64,000 nt of DNA from Leifsonia sp. 466MF (GTDB lineage: Bacteria; Actinomycetota; Actinomycetes; Actinomycetales; Microbacteriaceae): assembly GCF_900100265.1 (NCBI RefSeq), contig NZ_LT629696.1:992001-1056000 (forward strand), read 5' to 3'. Below the pieces are notes generated by a model. That model ran no database searches. It was not told where the DNA came from and saw nothing but the letters and a program-made list of their open reading frames with translations. Within the stretch, counting starts at the first letter, position 1; the number at the start of each line of letters is the position of its first letter. The position numbers and the translations under genes are program-made. Below are positions 27,815-34,120 of this stretch, piece after piece.

Positions 27815-28090
27815 TCAGTGGGTTTCGTGGATGCGGAAGGCGTCGTCGTGGGCGAGCGGGAGGTCGGAGACGGCGACGTTCGAGACGGATGCGCCCGGCG
27901 GCCCGGTGCGCAGCCAGTCGAGCATCCCGTCGACCTGCTCCGGCGTGCCCTCGATCTCGGCCTCGACCGTTCCGTCGAGGCGGTTGCGCGCCCATCCGGT
28001 CACGCCGAGGCGCTGCGCGGCCTCCCGCGCACCCCAGCGGAACCCGACGCCCTGCACGCCCCCGGACACGATCGCTCTCTTGCGGATCAC
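27815..28090 (-). CDS. acyP: acylphosphatase
   Basis: A 91-residue protein with the acylphosphatase signature GGVQGVGFRW (catalytic Arg18) and the catalytic Asn36 in WARNRLDGTVE. It hydrolyses acylphosphates such as 1,3-bisphosphoglycerate or carbamoyl phosphate in vitro. The start is GTG 28090; CAGAAT ends 6 bases upstream, the same element seen before the PabC-like gene, so the message is probably leaderless. It diverges from the methyltransferase gene, 31 bases apart. Confidence 0.9.
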   Translation of the reverse strand: MIRKRAIVSGGVQGVGFRWGAREAAQRLGVTGWARNRLDGTVEAEIEGTPEQVDGMLDWLRTGPPGASVSNVAVSDLPLAHDDAFRIHETH

Positions 28091-28121
28091 AGCCCCATTC
28101 TGCCCCTGCTTCAATGGAAGG

Positions 28122-29651
28122 ATGAGCGCACCCGCCGTCCCGGCCGCCGAACGCATCCCCGACCTCCGGTCCGACCTCATCCGCGCCGGCCTCACGGTCG
28201 ACGCGCTGACCGACCTCTGGGGCGAGGAGGCGGCGGATGCCCTGCACCGCGGGCAGCGCGTCCCGGCGGAGCGGGCGCTGCGACGCCGCGGCCCCTCGGC
28301 GCTGGCAACGCTCGCCCGCCTGTTCGTGCTCGGCCGGCCGGTCCCGCGCGACGAGGTCGCCGAAGCCCTCCCCGAGCTCGGGATCGACGGTGCGCTCGGC
28401 CTCGAACTCGTCACCGTCGAGGGCGATACGGTCGCTTCGGCGGTCGACCTCCGCCCGTACGGCTTCGTGGATGCGGCGGGCCCTGCCGAGTGGTGGATCG
28501 TCTCCGACCTCGGCGAGCTCGCCCTCGGCCACGCACTGCCCGAGGACCATGTGCTCGGCGTCGGCGGCGCATCCCTCACCCTCAGCGGACTGATGCTGCA
28601 GACCCCCGTCGACAGCGCGCTCGACCTCGGGACGGGATGCGGCATCCAGGCGATGCACGCCGCACGCCACGCCCGCCGGGTCGTCGCGACCGACATCTCG
28701 CCGCGCGCCCTCCGCCTGGCGGCCCTGAACCTCGCGCTCAACGAGATCGACGGCGTCGAGCTGCGGCTCGGGAGCATGTTCGAGCCGGTCGCCGGCGAGC
28801 GTTTCGACCACATCGTGTCCAATCCGCCGTTCGTCATCACGCCGCGGGTGGAGGGTGTTCCCGCGTACGAGTACCGCGACGGCGGCATGGTCGGCGACGG
28901 CCTGGTGGCCTCCTTCGTGAGCCGATGCGGCGAGCACCTGCAGCCCGGCGGGGTCGCGCAGCTGCTCGGCAACTGGGAGTACCGCGGCCCCGGCGACGGT
29001 CTCCAGCGTGTGCGCGACTGGGTGGACGCGTCCCCCGTCCCGCTCGACGCCTGGGTCATCGAGCGCGACGTCGAGGACGCGGTGCGTTACTCGGAGACGT
29101 GGATCCGCGACGGCGGCACCCGCCCGGGCACCCCGGAGTTCGAGCGGCTGCTCGGCGCGTGGCTCGACGACTTCGAGGCCCGCGAGGTGCGCTCGGTCGG
29201 GTTCGGGTACCTGCTGCTCCGTCGGTCGGCGGGCGTGCCGACGCTGCGCCGGTTCGAGAGGCTGCACGGTTCGCTCGGCGCCAACGAGGCAGGGCTCGGC
29301 GTGCACCTGGGCGAGGCGCTGGCAGCGCATGATCTGCAGGCCGCACTGACGGACGATGAGCTCGGCCGCTTGCGACCGGTGGTCGCCGGCGACGTGACGG
29401 AGGAGCGGCACCTGTGGCCGGGCGCCGACGCGCCGACGGCGATCCTGCTCCGGCAGGGTGGAGGGTTCGGGCGGACGGTGTCGGCCGACACCGGACTCGC
29501 GGCGCTGGTCGGCGCGTGCGACGGCGAGCTGTCCGTCGCGGCGATCGTTGCGGCGCTGGCGCAGCTGCTGGAGGTCGACGACGACGCGCTGCTCGCTGAC
29601 CTCCTGCCCGCCGTGCGGGGCATGCTCGTCGACGGCTTCCTGCGCGCCTGA
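28122..29651 (+). CDS. SAM-dependent methyltransferase with NPPF motif
   Basis: A 509-residue protein. An N-terminal ~160-residue helical part precedes a class I methyltransferase domain with SAM motif I DLGTGCG (168-174) and the catalytic NPPF (234-237), which marks enzymes that methylate exocyclic or side-chain nitrogens (PrmC/HemK-, RlmG-like). The C-terminal ~180 residues are an additional domain common to actinobacterial members of this group. The target (protein glutamine, rRNA or other) is not known. GGAAGG lies just before ATG 28122. It converges with the metallophosphoesterase, with a family C palindrome between. Confidence 0.85.
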   Translation: MSAPAVPAAERIPDLRSDLIRAGLTVDALTDLWGEEAADALHRGQRVPAERALRRRGPSALATLARLFVLGRPVPRDEVAEALPELGIDGALGLELVTVEGDTVASAVDLRPYGFVDAAGPAEWWIVSDLGELALGHALPEDHVLGVGGASLTLSGLMLQTPVDSALDLGTGCGIQAMHAARHARRVVATDISPRALRLAALNLALNEIDGVELRLGSMFEPVAGERFDHIVSNPPFVITPRVEGVPAYEYRDGGMVGDGLVASFVSRCGEHLQPGGVAQLLGNWEYRGPGDGLQRVRDWVDASPVPLDAWVIERDVEDAVRYSETWIRDGGTRPGTPEFERLLGAWLDDFEAREVRSVGFGYLLLRRSAGVPTLRRFERLHGSLGANEAGLGVHLGEALAAHDLQAALTDDELGRLRPVVAGDVTEERHLWPGADAPTAILLRQGGGFGRTVSADTGLAALVGACDGELSVAAIVAALAQLLEVDDDALLADLLPAVRGMLVDGFLRA

Positions 29652-29681
29652 CGCGCTGGCGCCTCCCCGGGGCGGCATCCC

Positions 29682-29731
29682 GGGGTCGCAACACGCCGTT
29701 ATGGGGCGCGCATAACGGCGAGTTGCGCCCC
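29682..29731. repeat. 50-bp palindrome, family C copy 1 (imperfect)
   Basis: Arms GGGGTCGCAACACGCCGTTATG and its near complement with three mismatches, 6-base loop. It lies 31 bases after the methyltransferase stop and 9 bases before the metallophosphoesterase stop (convergent). Two much more perfect copies are at 42947 and 60269. No T-run. Confidence 0.85.
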
Positions 29732-29739
29732 GTGGAACG

Positions 29740-30240
29740 TCAGCTGCGTTCGACCGGCACCAGCGTGACGTCGGCGATCCGCCCGTCCGCGACGTCCAGC
29801 GTCAGGTAGGTGCAGACCGGCTGCCGTCGCCGATCCGTCGGCGAGCCGGGGTTGAGGAGGCGGAGCCCGCGCGGCGACACCGTGTCCCACGGGATGTGCG
29901 AGTGCCCGAACACCAGCACGTCCGCATCCGGGTGGTCGCGTTCCGCCCGCATTTCGCGGCCGGTCGCCGGGCCGGTCTCGTGCACGACCGTGAACCGCAG
30001 CCCGCCCAGCTCCACGTGCGCGACCTCCGGCAGTCGCCGCCGCAGCTCGGGTCCGTCGTTGTTGCCCCAGACGCCGACGAGCCGCCGTGCGCGCTGCTCC
30101 AGCAGGTCGAGCGTCGCCGCATCCACCCAGTCCCCGGCATGGATGACGACATCGGCCACATCCACCGCCGCCAGCACCTGGGCGGGCAGGGCGCGAGCGC
30201 GTTTCGGGACGTGCGTGTCGGAGATCAGGAGCAGCTTCAC
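29740..30240 (-). CDS. metallophosphoesterase (YfcE-like)
   Basis: A 166-residue calcineurin-like phosphoesterase. The metal ligands are visible: Asp8 and His10 (SDTH), Asp37 (HAGDW), Asn60 in GNND, His87, and GHSH at 112-115. The small size and order fit the YfcE/MJ0936 phosphodiesterase group that cleaves phosphodiester bonds with Mn or similar ions. Start is GTG 30240, with TACTGT about 8 bases upstream on the minus strand and no ribosome site. The start codon lies inside the left copy of a 58-base direct repeat; before an insertion it probably faced the aldo/keto reductase at 31577 across a 46-base divergent promoter. Confidence 0.88.
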   Translation of the reverse strand: MKLLLISDTHVPKRARALPAQVLAAVDVADVVIHAGDWVDAATLDLLEQRARRLVGVWGNNDGPELRRRLPEVAHVELGGLRFTVVHETGPATGREMRAERDHPDADVLVFGHSHIPWDTVSPRGLRLLNPGSPTDRRRQPVCTYLTLDVADGRIADVTLVPVERS

Positions 30241-30294
30241 GATGGCACACAGTACGCAAACCGCCGGGACGGGGCTAGTTTCGCGCTATGGATC
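30237..30294. repeat. 58-bp perfect direct repeat, left copy
   Basis: Identical to 31526-31583. It starts TCACGATGGCACACAGTACG and ends GCGCTATGGATC. It contains the metallophosphoesterase start codon, its minus-strand -10, and a copy of the plus-strand -10 and first codons of the downstream aldo/keto reductase. Beyond the perfect part a weak similarity to the reductase 5' end continues (GCAAC and CGGAA blocks). The period to the other copy is 1289 bases. Confidence 0.95.
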
Positions 30295-30325
30295 CGTGCA
30301 ACACGGAACGGCTGTGGCGGGCCGC

Positions 30326-30625
30326 TCACCCCGGGACGAGGGTCACCTTCCCGTCTCCCGTGTCATCGAAGGTTGCCGCGGTTGCCACCCCCAGTGCCAC
30401 CCCGACGACGATTGACAGACTGAGCAGGACGATCGCGGTGGTGAGCATCGCCACCGAACGCGGCCGCTGGCGGGCCAATCGCACCACGGCCCAGACCAGG
30501 AGGACGACTGCGACGACGAGAGCGGGCCACACGATCGGGGCCAGAAGACCCACCACTACGGAAGCGACCAGCAGCCGCCGGTCGGTCACGAGAGAGTGGG
30601 TTCGGGTGACAGGGGGTGTGGTCAT
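30326..30625 (-). CDS. small membrane protein, unknown function
   Basis: A 99-residue protein with a polar N-terminus and two long hydrophobic stretches: LLVASVVVGLLAPIVWPALV continuing into VVAVVLLVWAVV, then AMLTTAIVLLSLSIVVGVALG, so two or three membrane spans. The C-terminus (DDTGDGKVTLVPG) is acidic. I do not recognise a family. ATG 30625 is 2 bases after the stop of the secreted protein gene, so the two form an operon. Both lie inside the unit bounded by the 58-base direct repeats. Codon use looks less GC-biased than in the neighbours, which fits recent acquisition. Confidence 0.65.
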   Translation of the reverse strand: MTTPPVTRTHSLVTDRRLLVASVVVGLLAPIVWPALVVAVVLLVWAVVRLARQRPRSVAMLTTAIVLLSLSIVVGVALGVATAATFDDTGDGKVTLVPG

Positions 30626-30627
30626 GG

Positions 30628-31308
30628 CTAGATGTTCTTCAGGCTCGCGCTGGTGAGCCTGGTGCCCTTGTAGACGAGCTGCTGCTGCTTGTTGGCGGTG
30701 AAGAAGGATCCCTTGAAGGCAAGCGACATGGTGTACTTGACCGTGCATGCGCCCTGACCGCCGGAGACGTAGTTGCTTTGGCTGGTCCCGATGTTCCAGA
30801 CCCCGGCCGCCCCGGTGAACCAGCCCGTGCACTCCAGGTTCCGGGTGACGTTGGTCGACGTCGCCTCGAAGACGTAGCGCATGGTGAACGTGCCAGTCGT
30901 GATCCCGAACAGGCTCGCGTTCACCGGGTAGGTTGCCGTGTACCGAGGCGCGGTCGCGGACGCCAGGATGTGGAGCCCGCGGGCGGAATTGCGTGCCAGC
31001 GCCGGTTGTGCAGAGGTTCCGGTTCCCGAGGTCAGCGTCGGCGCACCGGCGTCGAATACCATCACAGACAGCGGATTCTCCTCTATCGCGTCCGCGACCC
31101 GCTCCTGCTCGGCTGGCGGCAGGTCATCGAACCGCTCGGTCAGCGCAGCATCGGTCTTGGCGTCGACTCGGAGGCTGTCGAGAAACTCCTCGAACACCGC
31201 CTCAGCCGAGTCGGGTGCCTCCTCCGCATGAGCCGCGGTGATTCCGGTCCCCAGGATCAGGCCCAGCGCAACGCCGCTTGCCGTCACCATCTTCGTCAGT
31301 CGGTTCAT
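30628..31308 (-). CDS. secreted protein, unknown function
   Basis: A 226-residue protein with a clear Sec signal: MNRLTKMVTASGVALGLILG, then TGITAAHA with likely cleavage before EEAPD. The mature part has an acidic helical segment (AEAVFEEFLDSLRVDAKTDA) and a C-terminal ~120 residues rich in Thr, Ser, Gly and aromatic residues, with two cysteines (NLECTGWFTG and GACTVKY) that may form a disulfide. No family is recognised; a beta-sandwich-like secreted domain is a guess. ATG 31308 is preferred over TTG 31320. It leads a two-gene operon with the membrane protein and sits within the direct-repeat-bounded unit. About 215 bases upstream hold no recognised gene. Confidence 0.7.
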   Translation of the reverse strand: MNRLTKMVTASGVALGLILGTGITAAHAEEAPDSAEAVFEEFLDSLRVDAKTDAALTERFDDLPPAEQERVADAIEENPLSVMVFDAGAPTLTSGTGTSAQPALARNSARGLHILASATAPRYTATYPVNASLFGITTGTFTMRYVFEATSTNVTRNLECTGWFTGAAGVWNIGTSQSNYVSGGQGACTVKYTMSLAFKGSFFTANKQQQLVYKGTRLTSASLKNI

Positions 31309-31525
31309 CTGAATCTGCAATTTCCGTTCGTCTGTGAACGCGCGATCCTCGTGTCCCTCACCCGACGTTCGGAAGGGGCGGTGCGGTTCGCGACCGTACA
31401 GGGAGCGACCCCGTTACCCAGGAAGACGACGCATCGCTCGGATCGTGACGCCACGTGCGCCGAGGGGAGGGTGATGACGCCCGGAGGCCGCGTGAGGCCG
31501 CACTAGGACACGGAGGCGCGAAACC

Positions 31526-31583
31526 TCACGATGGCACACAGTACGCAAACCGCCGGGACGGGGCTAGTTTCGCGCTATGGATC
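31526..31583. repeat. 58-bp perfect direct repeat, right copy
   Basis: Identical to 30237-30294. Here the end of the repeat is the genuine 5' end of the aldo/keto reductase gene: TAGTTT (31565-31570), 6 bases, then ATG 31577 and its first codons. The other end contains an orphan copy of the metallophosphoesterase start codon, which runs into unrelated sequence. The 217 bases between 31309 and 31525 show no coding sequence. Confidence 0.95.
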
Positions 31584-32608
31584 TACGCAACCTCGGAAAC
31601 AGCGGAACGATCGTGTCGGAGTTCGCCCTCGGCACGATGACCTTCGGAGCGGAGGCGGACGAGCAGACCTCGCACGCCATCCTGGAGCGCTACCTCGACG
31701 CGGGCGGCAACTTCATCGACACGGCGGACGTGTACACGACAGGCGCCTCGGAGTCGATCATCGGCCGGTGGCTGGCCCGCAACCCGGGTCGCCGCGACGG
31801 GGTGGTGATCGCGACGAAGGGCCGGTTCCCGATGGGCGGCGGCCCCAACGACCTCGGCCTCTCGCGCACCCACCTCCGCACCGCGCTCGACGCCTCCCTG
31901 CGGCGGCTCGGCGTCGACCACATCGACCTGTACCAGATGCACGCGTGGGATGCGCTGACGCCGATCGAGGAGACCCTGCGGTTCCTCGACGACGCCGTCA
32001 CCGCGGGCAAGATCTCGTACTACGGCTTCTCGAACTACCTCGGCTGGCAGCTGACGAAGGCGGCGCAGGTCGCCCGCGCGAACGGGTGGGCCGCGCCGGT
32101 CACCCTGCAGCCGCAGTACAGCCTGATCGTGCGGGGCATCGAGCACGAGGTGGTGCCGGCTGCTCTGGATGCGAACATCGGCCTCCTGCCGTGGTCGCCG
32201 CTCGCGGGCGGCTGGCTGAGCGGCAAGTACCGTCGTGACGAGCCGCCGACGGGCGCGACGCGCCTCGGCGAGAACCCGACCCGCGGCATGGAGGCGTGGG
32301 AGGCCCGCAACGCCGACCCGCGGACGTGGGAGATCATCGACGCGGTGGATGCGGTCGCGAGCGAGACCGGAGCATCCGCCTCGCAGGTGTCGCTGGCCTG
32401 GCTGAGCGATCGCCCGGCGGTCACATCCGTCATCCTCGGCGCCCGGACGGTCGAGCAGCTGGAGGACAACCTCGGCGCGGCCGACCTGGAGCTGACCGAC
32501 GAGCAGCGGGCACGCCTCGACGAGGCGAGCACGCCGCGCACCGACATCTACCCGTACGGCGAGCAGGCGATCCAGCAGCGTCACCGGAAGCGCGAGGGCG
32601 GCCGCTGA
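31577..32608 (+). CDS. aldo/keto reductase
   Basis: A 343-residue reductase with Asp48 and Tyr53 (FIDTADVYTTG), Lys81 (IATKGRF) and His122 (YQMHAWD). The C-terminal VILGARTVEQLEDN is the NADPH-binding signature. It resembles the voltage-gated-channel-beta/YghZ-like AKR group; the substrate is unknown. ATG 31577 follows TAGTTT by 6 bases with no ribosome site, so a leaderless message is likely. The 5' end is part of the 58-base direct repeat. Third aldo/keto reductase of the window. Confidence 0.9.
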   Translation: MDLRNLGNSGTIVSEFALGTMTFGAEADEQTSHAILERYLDAGGNFIDTADVYTTGASESIIGRWLARNPGRRDGVVIATKGRFPMGGGPNDLGLSRTHLRTALDASLRRLGVDHIDLYQMHAWDALTPIEETLRFLDDAVTAGKISYYGFSNYLGWQLTKAAQVARANGWAAPVTLQPQYSLIVRGIEHEVVPAALDANIGLLPWSPLAGGWLSGKYRRDEPPTGATRLGENPTRGMEAWEARNADPRTWEIIDAVDAVASETGASASQVSLAWLSDRPAVTSVILGARTVEQLEDNLGAADLELTDEQRARLDEASTPRTDIYPYGEQAIQQRHRKREGGR

Positions 32609-32632
32609 CCCGGGTCGCGGCGTCCGCCGACC

Positions 32633-33055
32633 CTAGCGGCGGAGGCCGTCGAGCTCCAGGAGGAGGTCGCGGGCGGCGGCGCTGACCGCCGCCTGCGGCG
32701 CACGCAGACCGACCACGACATCCGCGGTGCCGCCGCCGGCCGCCGCCATGCGCAGCACCGCCATCCGCAGTTCGACCGTCCCGCCCGGGATGCGGTGGCC
32801 GCTGAGCGAGATGACGGTGGAGGCGAACGTGAGCGACGTCCACTCGTCGTCGGCGGCCGTGGTGTCGTCGGCGATGCCGGCGAGCCATGCCGCCAAGTCC
32901 CTCGCCTCGTCGTCGGTCAGGCAGGCGTCGGTCAGCGTCCAGCGCCGGGCGCCGTCCTCCACGACCGCGTCGACGACCACGCGGTCGCTCGCCGAGTCGT
33001 AGGCGGCCGGCCGTAGCTCGACGCTGCGGTCGCCGCCCTCGTCCTGCAGTCTCAC
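32633..33055 (-). CDS. hypothetical protein, possibly WapI-like immunity family
   Basis: A 140-residue protein starting GTG 33055, which overlaps the stop of the flavin reductase as GTGA, so its translation is coupled. The pattern SVELRPAAYDS, then RRWTLTDACLTDDEARDLAAWLAGIADD and EWTSLTFASTVISLSG recalls the small WapI-type immunity/WD-like antidote proteins (VELR .. W .. DPCL .. EA..L..WL .. L.F..P.LSF). This is recognition by pattern only and is weak. No toxin gene is adjacent. It is convergent with the aldo/keto reductase, 24 bases apart. Confidence 0.55.
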   Translation of the reverse strand: MRLQDEGGDRSVELRPAAYDSASDRVVVDAVVEDGARRWTLTDACLTDDEARDLAAWLAGIADDTTAADDEWTSLTFASTVISLSGHRIPGGTVELRMAVLRMAAAGGGTADVVVGLRAPQAAVSAAARDLLLELDGLRR

Positions 33056-33654
33056 GATGCGCTCGGCACCACCGTCAGCACGCGCTCGATGTACTCGAAG
33101 AACGCGTTCATGAAGCCGCGGAGGAACTCCTCCGTCCCCGGATCGGTGACGGTGCCGTCCTCCTCGATGAGGCCGGGGCGCATCCAGATGTAGGCCTCCG
33201 GTGCGTTCATCTGCGGCGCCTGGAGGAAGCTGAGGACGCTGCGCAGCTGCTGCTGTGCGACGGCCGTCCCGATCTGTCCGGGCGACGCCCCGATGACGGC
33301 GGTCGCCTTGCGCGCGATGACGTTCTCGCCGTAGGGGCGGCTGGCCCAGTCGATCGCGTTCTTCAGCGCGCCCGGGATGGACCGGTTGTACTCCGGCGTG
33401 ATGAAGAGGAGCGCATCCTGCTGGGCGATGAGCGCCTTGAACTCGCGGGCGACCGGCGGGAAGTCGCCGTCGAAGTCGCGGTTGTAGAGGGGCAGCTCGC
33501 CGATGGGGATCTCGGTGAACACGAGGTCGGACGGAGCCAGCCGGAGCAGGGCGCGGGAGAGCGTGCGGTTGACGGAGCTCGTGGACAGGCTGCCCACGAA
33601 GTAGCCGACTTTGTACGGAGGTTGGAGTTCGTTGATCGTCGCCATGTCCGCCAT
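33052..33654 (-). CDS. NADPH-dependent FMN reductase family protein
   Basis: A 200-residue flavodoxin-fold protein. The FMN phosphate loop is GSLSTSSVNR (about residues 21-30), followed by PLYNRDFD and the flavin-contacting FITPEYNRSIPGALKNAIDW. It belongs with chromate/azo/quinone reductase-like members that use NAD(P)H to reduce FMN or quinones. ATG 33654 has GGGGAG four bases upstream; ATG 33645 is an alternative start. It is translationally coupled to the small downstream protein. Role in redox defence is a reasonable inference. Confidence 0.9.
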   Translation of the reverse strand: MADMATINELQPPYKVGYFVGSLSTSSVNRTLSRALLRLAPSDLVFTEIPIGELPLYNRDFDGDFPPVAREFKALIAQQDALLFITPEYNRSIPGALKNAIDWASRPYGENVIARKATAVIGASPGQIGTAVAQQQLRSVLSFLQAPQMNAPEAYIWMRPGLIEEDGTVTDPGTEEFLRGFMNAFFEYIERVLTVVPSAS

Positions 33655-33795
33655 GCTGCTCCCCGCGGTCGGCGGAGTGAAGCCCCCTTATGCGTCGGTC
33701 TCGCGTCGCCGGGGCGAGGAATAGGGCATCTTCCCGATGTCTGCGGGGGGCCTTAGCGAGAAGTCTGAGACTCACGAAGAAGAGGGGATCGGATC

Positions 33796-34035
33796 ATGAT
33801 GATCGAGGAGTTCGTGGACTTCCGGGTACGGGCCGGCGAGACGGCGCGCGAGGAGCGGCAGCGCGAGCAGGCGCGCCGCGCCGACGAGCGGGGCCGGTGG
33901 CTGCGGTCGGAGCGCCGGGGGCGCACGAGTGCACGGTCGGCGGCCGTCAGCTCGGCTGCGGTCGTGCCGGTGCCGGCACCCGCCGCGGAGGGCCTGAGCG
34001 AGGAGCGCAGGGAGCTGGCCGACGTCGCCCGCTGA
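33796..34035 (+). CDS. small charged protein, unknown
   Basis: A 79-residue protein with a strongly charged helical first half (FRVRAGETAREERQREQARR) and an Ala/Val/Pro-rich second half. No family recognised. GAGGGGATC lies just before the ATG pair at 33796/33799, which supports translation, and third-position GC is high. It sits alone between the divergent flavin reductase and the LuxR-type regulator. It could be spurious. Confidence 0.45.
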   Translation: MMIEEFVDFRVRAGETAREERQREQARRADERGRWLRSERRGRTSARSAAVSSAAVVPVPAPAAEGLSEERRELADVAR

Positions 34036-34120
34036 GGGCGGCGCCGGGCGGCTGTCTGCCGTCCGCAGACCCACCTTCGCGGTGGCCACGGATGTCGGTG
34101 GTCGGTGGCACGATGATGTC

